From assembly GCA_031431125.1 (NCBI GenBank), contig JANPCX010000078.1, positions 23,208 through 87,207 on the forward strand: a stretch of DNA of 64,000 nt, read 5' to 3'. The position numbers were made by a program, and so were the translations under genes. The notes below the pieces were generated by a model. That model saw nothing but the letters and a program-made list of their open reading frames with translations. It was not told the origin of the DNA and searched no databases. The stretch is from JANPCX01 sp031431125 (lineage in GTDB: Bacteria; Pseudomonadota; Gammaproteobacteria; Burkholderiales; Burkholderiaceae_C). Of this stretch, positions 39,864 to 48,891 are shown in pieces (the first letter of the stretch is position 1; each line of letters starts with the position of its first letter).

Positions 39864-41531
39864 CTAGCGCACTTGCTCCTGGCTTTTCTCTAGCAAGGCC
39901 CTCGTCGCGTCCAGATCAATTCGCACATCAGCGTCAATGGCCCGACTGGTCGGGAACGACACAGGCTCACCGGATAGGATCGTGAAGCTGTGTCCGCAAG
40001 CACGCGACATCGGCTCGAAGTACAAGTTGCGAGCATGCGAAGGTATGTATCGATTGTTCAGCATCAACACCTGACCGCCTGGCGGCATGAACAACATATT
40101 GGTCAAGGCTGCGCCACCCGATCCAGCGATATGTGTGGCCTGGGAAAACAGAATGATCTGGTCACGAACGCTGAGTTCTTCAGGGGATATGAACTCGTAA
40201 CCATAGGCTTCGAAGACTCCGAACAGCTCCGCTTCATTGACGATCCTCCTGCGAGTGGTGCCGGCTCGCGACAGAAACAACTTACGCCGTCCCCCAGGCA
40301 CGGCCCCGCAGGCCGATACCAGCCGACTACGCGCCCACGTGGCGATCAACGAGCTGGTGAAATTGCCGCCCCTTCCTAATGGAATTGGTGCCAGCAGCGT
40401 GGCGAACTCCAGCACGCCGTCATCAGGCATTTCGACCAGTTGGTCCTCGCGAATACCCAGCAGATCTAGGTATTCCCGCTGGAACGGCTGCAACCCCTGA
40501 CCCACCACATAACGCATCTGACTGTGGTTCACCCCGAACTCGTCCAACACGGCTAAGCGGCTGAGGTGTTCGTGCAGGAAGTGGTAATAGTTGGTTGCAG
40601 CGCCTCCGCCCAAAAGCACGCAGGGACCTTCGACCACCTGCGGTGCTGTCATGTTCAAGCGCAGGTGGGCTTGCGAAGCGCTGAGCAGGAGCATGGGCGA
40701 GCTCGCCCGCTCACGCGCGTACACCGGTTTCACTGTCATGAAAACATCCAGCAGAAAATTCGCGTCCGGTAGACAAGGTGCCCAATGCAATCCTGACAAG
40801 ACCCTGGCTTGAGTCAAATTCAGGAGTTGCACCGCCTGCTCGCCACTGCCTGATTTGCGTAGAACCCCCGATTCCGGTGGAACGCTTGCAACGCTGGCAC
40901 GCTTAAACGTACGGTCTTGCATACCCGGAGGTGCAGGCTGATGCCGGGTCATCAATTCAATTGCGTCGTTCTGCGCCCCCTCAACCTTGAAAAGAAGTTC
41001 GGCAAATCTCACGCACTCCTCCGGTTGAGCCATGGCTTCTCGTTGCTTGAACAGGGCCCGGATTAACCGTATGTCTGCCGCGGGTAGGCCATCGCGCGAT
41101 TTGATGCCAAGCAGTGCTTTCATGGCACCCATGACGTGCCCAATCTCGCAACCACTCAACATCATGCGTCGCTTGCGGCAACGGTACTCCGACGCCGCGT
41201 CTTGTGTGTACTCGTACAAACTGGCCAAGGTCTCCAGCAATACGATGTCGTCGCGATGAGTACGCAAGCCGCCTTCTAGAACATCGAGGGCGCGATCTGG
41301 CTTCCCCATGGTTTTCAGCACATGCCCCAAAAGCGCCAGTGTCAGTGGCTCAGATGCATGCTTTTCCCATTCCTGCAAGCTTGCAAGGGCCGCGGGCAAG
41401 TCGAGCCTTGCCAAGGCCGCTTCGGCCTCTACGCGGGCGGCGCGCTCCCGACCAATCTCGTCCACGGAGGATGGTTGCAAAGGGCCTTTGCCAGCACCAA
41501 AAAAAACAAACAAATTGGATAAAAATCGCAT
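39864..41531 (-). CDS. Glycosyltransferase family 61 (DUF563) with TPR-like N-terminus
   Basis: A 555-residue protein; ATG at 41529-41531. The first ~230 residues are helical, with tetratricopeptide-like stretches (LALLGHVLKTMGKPDRALDV). The C-terminal ~300 residues form the GT61 domain: GGAATNYYHFLHEHLSRLAV, KLFLSRAGTTRRRIVNEAEL, then HIAGSGGAALTNMLFMPPGG. Such enzymes transfer pentoses or other sugars to glycans. It is the last gene of the polysaccharide cluster, 31 bases after the FAD-protein gene. Confidence 0.85.
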   Translation of the reverse strand: MRFLSNLFVFFGAGKGPLQPSSVDEIGRERAARVEAEAALARLDLPAALASLQEWEKHASEPLTLALLGHVLKTMGKPDRALDVLEGGLRTHRDDIVLLETLASLYEYTQDAASEYRCRKRRMMLSGCEIGHVMGAMKALLGIKSRDGLPAADIRLIRALFKQREAMAQPEECVRFAELLFKVEGAQNDAIELMTRHQPAPPGMQDRTFKRASVASVPPESGVLRKSGSGEQAVQLLNLTQARVLSGLHWAPCLPDANFLLDVFMTVKPVYARERASSPMLLLSASQAHLRLNMTAPQVVEGPCVLLGGGAATNYYHFLHEHLSRLAVLDEFGVNHSQMRYVVGQGLQPFQREYLDLLGIREDQLVEMPDDGVLEFATLLAPIPLGRGGNFTSSLIATWARSRLVSACGAVPGGRRKLFLSRAGTTRRRIVNEAELFGVFEAYGYEFISPEELSVRDQIILFSQATHIAGSGGAALTNMLFMPPGGQVLMLNNRYIPSHARNLYFEPMSRACGHSFTILSGEPVSFPTSRAIDADVRIDLDATRALLEKSQEQVR

Positions 41532-41562
41532 GGGCCAAGTATCCAACAAGATGGGCGCAGCC

Positions 41563-42969
41563 TTACCCCTGCAACCGCTGAGCCATCACGAGGCCCTGCA
41601 CGATGTGATCGTGAAGCGATGTGGCTCCAAAACCTGCAAGCCCCCCGCACAGAAGTACACCCCGAGCGCTTTCATGCAGCCGAGCGAGGTCCACGCAGGC
41701 CGTATCGACCTCCTGGCAGGATGGCAGGCTCAGCGACTGAGCAACAGTCAAGCCTCGTACTTGAACCACATCAGCAGGATCCTCAATACCCAGCAATTGG
41801 CACAACTCTCGTTGCAACTGAGCGTCCAGCACCGGTGCATCAAAGGGCGCATGGCCCGCACCGATGCTGGCTTCAATCACCACGCGATGCCATGGAACAT
41901 CTCGTCCTGACATGGCGTCCATGTCACTGATGCGGTAGGCGGAAAACGCGGCATCGGGCACCATGAGACAGCTTGCAGGTCGCAGCATGCTGCCCGCACG
42001 CACCCGCAGCAGAAGCAACCTGATACCTACCGCGCGCATTGGCAAGGGCGCAGGCAGCGACAACAAACCATGCGCTCGTTCATTGGGGACGCCCAGGGCG
42101 AGCACGGAGGCGGGCAATACCTCCCCATTGGCAAGTGTCAACACGAATCCACCGTCGTGTCGGTCCAGCTGCGCAATGGGTGAGTCCACACGCTGCACAC
42201 ACGAATAACCTTCCACTTCGGTCAGCAATGCCTCCACCAACGAGCCGCACCAGCCCTCAGCAGGTAACCAGAACGGATATTCGGCTAGCCCAACCGGTTG
42301 GCCGGCAAGTGCCAGAGCAATGGTTTCCGGGTAGTACAACGGTAACCAGCCCGTCCTGTGAAATCGGGCCATGAGTGGCCAGGATGCAGCGCCTGTGAGC
42401 TTGCGCATAAACGGCTCTATCAACGCGGCATGCAGCTCACGACCATGGTTGTGAAGGGCCGCGTCGGCATAGTCCAGACTGTCGTAACTGCCGGCAGCCA
42501 GCTTGTGGCTGGCATGCCAAGGGTGGGCCACTCCCGCTTGTGCCGCCGCAGACGGTACGGCCAGATTGAGCCCCGCGAAACCATCCAGCCTGTTGGATAA
42601 AAGGTAATCAGGGCAGCGCCGCCCGTTCAACGCACATTCGGCCGTCGGGACCCGCCGTGTACTCAGCAGCGACTCCAGAAATTCCCATGACAAGCCTGAG
42701 AATCGGGCAGAGTCGTAGCGTCGAGCAGGATCGTAAGTTTGCAGGTCTGGTTGTGGGCCATCGGGCCCGGGGCGCTCCAGCAAAACAGACCCTAGATCAA
42801 AGGCGTCCTCGCCGACGCGCAGTCCGGCGAAATAGCCACCCGGTTTGCGTGCATCGGTGACCCAACGCACACGTCTGCCACGCCTGCCCAACACGCAGGC
42901 CGCCACCACGAGCGCCAGGCTGTTGCCTGCCAGTACCACCTCAGCCAACGGTGAGCCTCGCGTTGACAT
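41563..42969 (-). CDS. FAD/NAD-dependent oxidoreductase-like protein of the polysaccharide cluster
   Basis: About 468 residues if started at MSTRGSPLAEV (42967-42969), which overlaps the methyltransferase end by 29 bases; a GTG within LAEVV is an alternative. The N-terminus reads AEVVLAGNSLALVVAACVLG, a Rossmann-like dinucleotide-binding start, although its GxGxxG is degenerate (GNSLAL). A late GVLLCGGLAGFGATSLHDH resembles the C-terminal FAD-contact of amine-oxidase-like flavoproteins. No firm substrate. In this cluster it might oxidise or desaturate a sugar or lipid. Confidence 0.65.
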   Translation of the reverse strand: MSTRGSPLAEVVLAGNSLALVVAACVLGRRGRRVRWVTDARKPGGYFAGLRVGEDAFDLGSVLLERPGPDGPQPDLQTYDPARRYDSARFSGLSWEFLESLLSTRRVPTAECALNGRRCPDYLLSNRLDGFAGLNLAVPSAAAQAGVAHPWHASHKLAAGSYDSLDYADAALHNHGRELHAALIEPFMRKLTGAASWPLMARFHRTGWLPLYYPETIALALAGQPVGLAEYPFWLPAEGWCGSLVEALLTEVEGYSCVQRVDSPIAQLDRHDGGFVLTLANGEVLPASVLALGVPNERAHGLLSLPAPLPMRAVGIRLLLLRVRAGSMLRPASCLMVPDAAFSAYRISDMDAMSGRDVPWHRVVIEASIGAGHAPFDAPVLDAQLQRELCQLLGIEDPADVVQVRGLTVAQSLSLPSCQEVDTACVDLARLHESARGVLLCGGLAGFGATSLHDHIVQGLVMAQRLQG

Positions 42970-43675
42970 AGACCTCGGAGCCGTGCTCCGGAAAGTACTC
43001 CACCAACCTGCAAAGGCCCTCGAGCATGGCCTCGTCCATGAAACCGGTATCCATGAGTTCTTGCATCTGAGCGTGGGTAAATGGTTTGATAAACAGGCTG
43101 CCAACATCCATCACATCGAAACCCGCGCTCACCATCAGAGTGGACAATGAAGCGACGTCAAACACAGTCCGCTGTTGCAGCCGCCGCTGCGTTTGTGACA
43201 ACTCATGCATGTCTGCAATAGCACCCATGGCGACGCCCAGCAAACGGTGTATGGAGCGCGCATTGGGTACGTTGACATGCACCACGCTGCTCGCGTGACA
43301 GAGCGGTCGCAAAGCGGCAAGCACGCCGAGCGCGTCATCGACTTCATGCAGCACGCCGCTGACCACCACCATGTCGTAACCACCGGGGCGGGCCGCCCCA
43401 AAGTCTTCAATTCCACAGCAATGGACTGTCGCTTCAGCATGGTCTTTTGCATGCCGTTGAGCCGCGTCCGCGAAGACCGTTGCCGGCTCGACAACGTCGC
43501 AGGCCACATGAGGTAGATCCACCAACAGCGGCAAATTTCCGCAGCCGACTTCTAGGAGAGATGCGGGAGAAAACCGGGCGACCTGGGCCAGCACGGTCCG
43601 CCGACGGACAGCTGCTTGTACGGGCTCAAAGGGGGCGGCTTGGTACTCGCGGGCGTAACTACTGATATCTCGCAT
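42941..43675 (-). CDS. Class I SAM-dependent methyltransferase
   Basis: A 244-residue protein. The AdoMet motif I reads LLEVGCGNLPLLVDL near residue 41, the acidic second strand CDVVEPATVF near residue 60, and VVVSGVLHEVDDALGVLAAL near 103. Such proteins methylate sugars or small molecules. It lies four bases after the acyltransferase gene, in the presumed polysaccharide operon. Confidence 0.85.
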   Translation of the reverse strand: MRDISSYAREYQAAPFEPVQAAVRRRTVLAQVARFSPASLLEVGCGNLPLLVDLPHVACDVVEPATVFADAAQRHAKDHAEATVHCCGIEDFGAARPGGYDMVVVSGVLHEVDDALGVLAALRPLCHASSVVHVNVPNARSIHRLLGVAMGAIADMHELSQTQRRLQQRTVFDVASLSTLMVSAGFDVMDVGSLFIKPFTHAQMQELMDTGFMDEAMLEGLCRLVEYFPEHGSEVYVNARLTVG

Positions 43676-43679
43676 GGAA

Positions 43680-44639
43680 TCATCCTACTGTTTCTGTCAG
43701 GACCAGTGTCTTGGTCATTCGCGGCTTCAGTGATTCGGTAAATCCCAAGCTGCGTTTGAATGCGGCCAATCCAGCGTCCAGTTGAGCGCCAATGGTTGCT
43801 GTTCCCGCATCCAATAGACGGATAGAGTTGGTCTGGCAGAACGCGTACAAGCTCTGCGCCATCACAGTCACAGCGTTTTCGGACTCTTGCCCTGGCAGGC
43901 TGCTCCACGCATAAACGTACAGAACGCCCGGATCCAATTGCAACGCGATGGTGCCGCCCACCATATGTCCCTGCTTACTGCAGGCCATGAGCACCAGCCG
44001 ATGCGCAAAGTGTTCCTGCATGATCGTCAGCTCATCCAGTGACATCGACACATTGCGCCCACGGGCGCGATAGCCCTCTGCGATCAAACCGTACACCGCA
44101 GGCAAATTGCTGGGCGCTGCCCGGACAGCCGTGACACCTGCGGCCAGCGCGTTGCGCAATCGCCGCCGGTGATCGGCATCAAGACGCTCGCGAAACTCGC
44201 GGCCATCTACATCCATTGCAAAGTTCAGATCGCAACGAGCAAGGCACCAGCCCCGAGACGACAGCAGATACACCTGCTGCGCTGCGTGCGGCTGGGCATG
44301 TGCCATGGGGGCAAGCAGCAGTTCTGCTACACGCACACCGAGTTCGATGAGTCTGCGCTCGATGCGATCATGTGCTTCTGTCCATGCCGCCAGTGTCAAT
44401 TCAGGGGATACGGCATACGCGGAGTAAGTCCCCTTGAGGGGACTTCGCCACGTTTCTGAGTCATTCGGCTCGGGGCTCAAGTGCAGCACCAATACAAGCC
44501 TGTCGCCATCAAACCCCTCTATGTACAAACCCGCATTCGCGTCATGCAGGCGGAAATAGTCGGGATGGTGAAACAACGACCCCAGACCGTCGCCGAGAAA
44601 GCGGTTTTCTTCCAACCTTAGCCGTCGCGGCTGGTACAT
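43680..44639 (-). CDS. GNAT/FemAB-like N-acyltransferase
   Basis: A 319-residue protein. The C-terminal ~170 residues carry a GNAT-like pattern: LDADHRRRLRNALAAGVTAV, GRNVSMSLDELTIMQEHFAH, LVLMACSKQGHMVGGTIALQ, and LDAGTATIGAQLDAGLAAFK with LGFTESLK. Its length and layout are FemAB/MurJ-like (two half-domains). It follows the aminotransferase by four bases, so it may acylate the 3-amino-sugar made by the upstream two enzymes. The donor cannot be told. Confidence 0.7.
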   Translation of the reverse strand: MYQPRRLRLEENRFLGDGLGSLFHHPDYFRLHDANAGLYIEGFDGDRLVLVLHLSPEPNDSETWRSPLKGTYSAYAVSPELTLAAWTEAHDRIERRLIELGVRVAELLLAPMAHAQPHAAQQVYLLSSRGWCLARCDLNFAMDVDGREFRERLDADHRRRLRNALAAGVTAVRAAPSNLPAVYGLIAEGYRARGRNVSMSLDELTIMQEHFAHRLVLMACSKQGHMVGGTIALQLDPGVLYVYAWSSLPGQESENAVTVMAQSLYAFCQTNSIRLLDAGTATIGAQLDAGLAAFKRSLGFTESLKPRMTKTLVLTETVG

Positions 44640-44643
44640 GGTG

Positions 44644-45753
44644 TTAGGCTTTTTTCAACTGTTGCGCGCACTCACGAACCACCTGGATGCAATACGCCAC
44701 TTGTGCGTCAGACAGATGGGGGCCAATTGGCAGGCTGAGAACCTCGCTCGACAGCGCCTGGGCATACGGCAGCTCGCGTACTGGCGGTGCGTAAGCGAGT
44801 TGCTGGTGACACGGCACCGGGTAATGCACTTGGGTGTATACGCCCCGCGCACCCAACAACTGCTGCAAGCGATCACGCTGCGAAGTGCGCACTACAAAAA
44901 GATGCCATACAGGCTCGGTGTCGGGTGCCACAGCCGGAAGCGTGACGCCCTCAATGCCCCGCAATCCGTCAAGATAACGTGCGGCGATTTCGCTGCGCCG
45001 CGCATTCCAAACCGGGAGTCGTCGCAGCTTCACCCGGAGAACAGCCGCCTGCAAAGCGTCGAGGCGGCTGTTGTAGCCCTGGAGATCATGTCGATAGCGT
45101 ACCGGCGAACCGTAGTTGCGCAGGGCCTGCAGCCGTGCCGCAATCGCAGCATCGCATGTGGTCACCGCCCCCGCATCACCCAGCGCGCCCAGGTTCTTGC
45201 CTGGATAAAAACTCCAGGCGACGGCGTCGCCGATCCCGCCTACAGAGGTGCCTCGGTAGCGTGCGCCATGGGCTTGCGCAGCATCGACCACGACACGCAA
45301 GCGGTGGTCGCCAGCCACGGCCAGGATGCGATCCATGTTCGCGGGTGCGCCATATAAATGCACGGGCATGATGGCTCGGGTGCGTGCGGTGATGGCGGCC
45401 TCCAAGCCAGCTGGGTCGATGTTGAATCCACCGGGCTCGGGCTCTACAGGTATTGGAATGCCACCACAATGCGTGACGGCCAGCCAGCTGGCGATGAATG
45501 TATGGGACGGCACCAGCACCTCGTCACCCGGTCCTACTTCGCAAGCAAGCAGCGCAAGCTGCAGAGCCTCTAAGCCATTGGCCACCCCGACAGCGTGTGG
45601 GGCACCAGCAAACTGCGCAAATTCAGCCTCAAACGACTCGACCTCATGTCCACCGACATACACCGAGGAATCCAGTACACCGGCAATTGCCGCATCTAAC
45701 TCTGCCCGAATAGCCGAATGTGGCACGGCCAAGTCGAGGAACGGCACGTTCAC
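44644..45753 (-). CDS. DegT/DnrJ/EryC1/StrS aminotransferase (FdtB-like)
   Basis: A 369-residue PLP enzyme. Start MNVPFLDLAVPHSAIRAELD; GVANGLEALQLALLACEVGP forms the cofactor pocket, VVVDAAQAHGARYRG the stacking region, and WSFYPGKNLGALGDAGAVTT contains the Schiff-base lysine. Family members of this length next to a 3,4-ketoisomerase aminate dTDP-3-keto-6-deoxyhexose, giving dTDP-Fuc3N or dTDP-Qui3N. It overlaps the ketoisomerase gene by four bases. Confidence 0.9.
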   Translation of the reverse strand: MNVPFLDLAVPHSAIRAELDAAIAGVLDSSVYVGGHEVESFEAEFAQFAGAPHAVGVANGLEALQLALLACEVGPGDEVLVPSHTFIASWLAVTHCGGIPIPVEPEPGGFNIDPAGLEAAITARTRAIMPVHLYGAPANMDRILAVAGDHRLRVVVDAAQAHGARYRGTSVGGIGDAVAWSFYPGKNLGALGDAGAVTTCDAAIAARLQALRNYGSPVRYRHDLQGYNSRLDALQAAVLRVKLRRLPVWNARRSEIAARYLDGLRGIEGVTLPAVAPDTEPVWHLFVVRTSQRDRLQQLLGARGVYTQVHYPVPCHQQLAYAPPVRELPYAQALSSEVLSLPIGPHLSDAQVAYCIQVVRECAQQLKKA

Positions 45754-46160
45754 GCCAAGCCCTTGCTTATGAGAAATTCAGCGTAGTCGCGGTAGTAGTC
45801 CGACTCGTCATAGCGGTTGGACGCGAGAACCATACACACGGCGCCTGACGAAAAATTGTCTATCTCGCGCCAAATCATCGGACAGATATACAGGCCGTAG
45901 TAAGAACGGCTCAGGTGGATACGACGGCGCTGGAGACCGTCATCAATCAGTACGTCAAAGCTACCCGACATAGCCACGATCAGTTGGTGAAGTCCCTTGT
46001 GGGCGTGTCCGCCGCGCTCGGAGCCGCCCGGTACGTCATACAAGTAATACACCCGCTCGATTTGGAAGGGCACATGCACACCACCCTCAATGAAGGTCAG
46101 GTTTCCACGCGGATCGTGGATCTTTGGCAAATCAATCAAGCGGCAGGTATCGACCGTCAT
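45750..46160 (-). CDS. dTDP-4-keto-6-deoxyglucose 3,4-ketoisomerase (FdtA/QdtA-like cupin)
   Basis: A 136-residue cupin. Signature stretches: DPRGNLTFIEGGVHVPFQIE, VYYLYDVPGGSERGGHAHKG with the catalytic histidines, and YGLYICPMIWREIDNFSSGA. It moves the keto group from C4 to C3 of dTDP-4-keto-6-deoxyglucose. I cannot tell the Fuc3N (FdtA) from the Qui3N (QdtA) form. It is the first gene of the minus-strand cluster. The rmlA/rmlB genes that supply its substrate are not in the window. Confidence 0.88.
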   Translation of the reverse strand: MTVDTCRLIDLPKIHDPRGNLTFIEGGVHVPFQIERVYYLYDVPGGSERGGHAHKGLHQLIVAMSGSFDVLIDDGLQRRRIHLSRSYYGLYICPMIWREIDNFSSGAVCMVLASNRYDESDYYRDYAEFLISKGLA

Positions 46161-46322
46161 CGGGGCTACTCATTTAAAAACGAGAACTTGCAAGCAATGA
46201 TGCGCACAAGTATTCTGGCTCAGAATCAGGACTGCTCAAAATGTTGGCAGGGTGCGCTTTGGCTGTGTGCTCAAACCCAAAATTGCACTGGGGACTCACT
46301 AGGCCGCACTGCATGTTCCACT

Positions 46323-47861
46323 TCACCCAAACCACCCCTGCAAAAACCACCCCGCCTCATCACGGCCTCGGGCATGCCGCAGCCGGTACACCCACACCAA
46401 GGCGCCGCTGGGTTGGCGGGCGATGAAGTAGTCGCGTTCGCACAGCAGGCCGTCCCACCAACCGCTTTCGATGCGTTCGGGGCCGCACAGCAGTTGCAGG
46501 GTTTGGCCGTCTAAAGAGGGGCGGTGGCTGCGTTCCTTCAGAGCTTGTGGTGGGTTGAGCAACCACACCGGGCGCGCAGCAGCAGGAGCGGTTTGTTGAA
46601 CCTGTTGGCTGCGCTGGGCGTGCAGATGGGAGATCGATGCTTGTGCGGGGAAGCTGTAGCTGGCGCACTCCGGGCGGTGGTCGGCCAGGGCGACGAGGCG
46701 ACGCACGTGCTCGGAACCGAGGCGGGCCTGCAAGCGCTCAATCAGTTGCACCAGGCCTTCACTTTCACTCTGCGGCGTGGGAAAAAGTGATTCATTGGGC
46801 GGCGCGTTTTGCACCCAGTCGGCGCATTCAAGGTGAATTTCCAACGTGGGTGCTGGCAGCTGCAAGCGTGCAAGATGCTCGCGCAGCAAGGCTTGCAGAT
46901 GGGCCAACTCGGCGCTGGCTTGGGTCAGGGCGATGCGCAAGTCGGTGTGCGTGGGGGCCTTGTCTTCTTCACGGTGGGTGCGGCGTTTTTCATGCTGAAG
47001 CTGCAGGCTGAAGCTGGCCACGCGGCCTTGGCGTGCACGGGCCCAGGCCAGCAGTTGTTCCAGCAGCACGGTGGCGGCGGGCAAGAGTTGGTCTGTGGTG
47101 TCGGCCCGTGTCCACAGCTCCAGTTGGGCGTGGAAGGTTTCAGGCAAGACCAGGGGCAGGCGCGGGTCGGTGCGTGCGCCCAGGGTGCGGTCGATTTCAT
47201 CGAGCAGGGCTTCACCAAAACGCCGCGCCAGCCCAGCACGCGGCAAGCGGCACAAAGCGCCCCAGGTGTGCAGGCCCATGCTGTGCAGTGTGTCTTCATG
47301 GCCTGCGGTGCTGGCCAACAAACTCAGGGGTGCATCGTGGAGCTGGTGTTGAAGTTCGGCGAGGGTGTTGCAGCGAAGCGTGGCGGCTTGCTGAGGCACA
47401 AACGCCAACCACCGCGCCAGCATGGCCGCAGCTTGCGGTGTGGGCGCCACAGCGATGTGCAAACGATGGGGCAGTCGCGCCAAAGCCGCTTGCAAAGCTT
47501 GCAGCAAAACCGCCTCACCACCAAAGCAGCGCAAGCTGGCCTGCACTTCCAAAAGCACGGTGTGCGCCGGGTGGCTGGCCAGGTGAACCATGGGTGTAAA
47601 AACCAAGGCCGCATGGGCCACGCAGAGCAAGGCTTGCGCATCACGTGCAGCGTCGGCTTGGCCCAGCAGCAGCTCAGGGGCCAGGACCAGCGCCGTGGCG
47701 CGCTTCAAACCAGGGCGCACACCCAAAGCCTGAGCGGGGGCATTGACATGCAGCACCCGCTTGGCATCCATCAAGGCCAGTGGGGCCTGCAGCGTGAACG
47801 GCAAGGTGGCCGCCCAAGATTCGAGCGACAGCAAAGGAAGGTGGATGGCGATCCACAGCAT
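46323..47861 (-). CDS. imuB: ImuB, Y-family polymerase-like mutasome protein
   Basis: A 512-residue protein. It begins MLWIAIHLPLLSLESW and follows the Y-family fold (ALMDAKRVLHVNAPAQALGV, LGVRPGLKRATAL), but without the usual acidic catalytic pairs, as expected for ImuB. Residues to ~260 are palm-fingers-thumb-like, then a little-finger region and a C-terminal GWWDGLLCERDYFIARQPSG segment. ImuB is the beta-clamp-binding scaffold that normally pairs with ImuA and DnaE2. No dnaE2 follows: the fdtA-like gene starts 162 bases further on. Confidence 0.9.
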   Translation of the reverse strand: MLWIAIHLPLLSLESWAATLPFTLQAPLALMDAKRVLHVNAPAQALGVRPGLKRATALVLAPELLLGQADAARDAQALLCVAHAALVFTPMVHLASHPAHTVLLEVQASLRCFGGEAVLLQALQAALARLPHRLHIAVAPTPQAAAMLARWLAFVPQQAATLRCNTLAELQHQLHDAPLSLLASTAGHEDTLHSMGLHTWGALCRLPRAGLARRFGEALLDEIDRTLGARTDPRLPLVLPETFHAQLELWTRADTTDQLLPAATVLLEQLLAWARARQGRVASFSLQLQHEKRRTHREEDKAPTHTDLRIALTQASAELAHLQALLREHLARLQLPAPTLEIHLECADWVQNAPPNESLFPTPQSESEGLVQLIERLQARLGSEHVRRLVALADHRPECASYSFPAQASISHLHAQRSQQVQQTAPAAARPVWLLNPPQALKERSHRPSLDGQTLQLLCGPERIESGWWDGLLCERDYFIARQPSGALVWVYRLRHARGRDEAGWFLQGWFG

Positions 47862-47900
47862 GGGGTGTCGAGGTTTGGCAATAACAACGCAAGGCGGGGT

Positions 47901-48845
47901 TCAAGCCAAATTAACAAACGCAGCCGGCCGCAGCAAAGGCAGGTCTTGTGCAGCCTCTTGGGTGAAAGGCCCATCCGCCCCCAGCACCGACGGCAAGTTC
48001 AGCAACAGCGGTTGCAGGCGCGGCGGGCCTGTGCGTTTGAAAAGTTGAAGGGACAGCTGCTCGGTGCCAGGCTGATGTGCTGACGCACGCTGTGCCGCTT
48101 GTGCAACTTGTGCCACTTGCCAGGCAGCCACAGGTTTCAACCCCAAACGCAGGGGTGCTGCACTGGGCTGCATGTGTTGGTGAACATCTGCCCCCCACCA
48201 CGGGCGCAACATGAAGGCCGGGCCATCGTGGTTTTGTGCGGCCAGTTGCAAACGGCGCAGGTACTCAGGCCGCAGCCCCGCAGGCAACCACGCCACCACC
48301 GCGCCCACATGGCCGCTTTTGAGCACTTGCTCCAAGGCCCACAGGCTGTTTTGATTGACGTTTTTTTTGTAGGGCTTGGCGGAAAGCAAGGGCGCTGCAG
48401 GGGCCGCAGACGCAACAGCCGCGCGCGCTTGAATCTCGCGGGTTTGAATCAAGAGCAACTGCGGCACGTTCAAACCGAGTTGGGCCAAGGCCAGGGCCGA
48501 CAACGCAGCAGGCGGGTCAAACAACATCACCACCCGCCCCACTTGTTGGGTGGCCACGAGGCTGGGGGCCATGAGGCGCATCTCACCGATGCCAATTTGC
48601 GCCAGCAACAACTCGCTCAGCGCTCGGCGTGGCCAACCGCCACCGGGCAGCTCGGCATCCAGTGGCGCAAAACCCGTGGGCAAGCCGCGCTCGCTGGATC
48701 GCCCCAGCTGATGCCCCAGCCACAAACTCGGGTGCAAGGCCATGGCGGTCGCGGCTTTGCGGGCAGCGGGGCGCAGCAAGGCAGCCGAGCCGGGTGCTTG
48801 GGCGGGGGCTGGAGAAACCGAGACAGAAGCGGGGGAGATGTTCAT
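47901..48845 (-). CDS. imuA: ImuA, SOS mutagenesis protein (SulA/RecA-like)
   Basis: A 314-residue protein. Conserved ImuA stretches: LWLGHQLGRSSERGLPTGFA and PLDAELPGGGWPRRALSELL near residue 65, then VVMLFDPPAALSALALAQLG. The C-terminus is variable, ending LLRPAAFVNLA. It takes part in damage-induced mutagenesis with ImuB. imuB starts 39 bases downstream. A VOC-family gene lies 46 bases upstream, between it and the LexA box. Confidence 0.88.
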   Translation of the reverse strand: MNISPASVSVSPAPAQAPGSAALLRPAARKAATAMALHPSLWLGHQLGRSSERGLPTGFAPLDAELPGGGWPRRALSELLLAQIGIGEMRLMAPSLVATQQVGRVVMLFDPPAALSALALAQLGLNVPQLLLIQTREIQARAAVASAAPAAPLLSAKPYKKNVNQNSLWALEQVLKSGHVGAVVAWLPAGLRPEYLRRLQLAAQNHDGPAFMLRPWWGADVHQHMQPSAAPLRLGLKPVAAWQVAQVAQAAQRASAHQPGTEQLSLQLFKRTGPPRLQPLLLNLPSVLGADGPFTQEAAQDLPLLRPAAFVNLA

Positions 48846-48891
48846 TTGTCAAACAAGCTGCAGGCCCAGAAAAAAAGGCACTGCGTGCTGC

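Noticed and set aside
46809..48083. Plus-strand open frame of 424 codons
   Set aside because: Antisense to imuA/imuB; composition is of a shadow frame rich in Gln and Gly.
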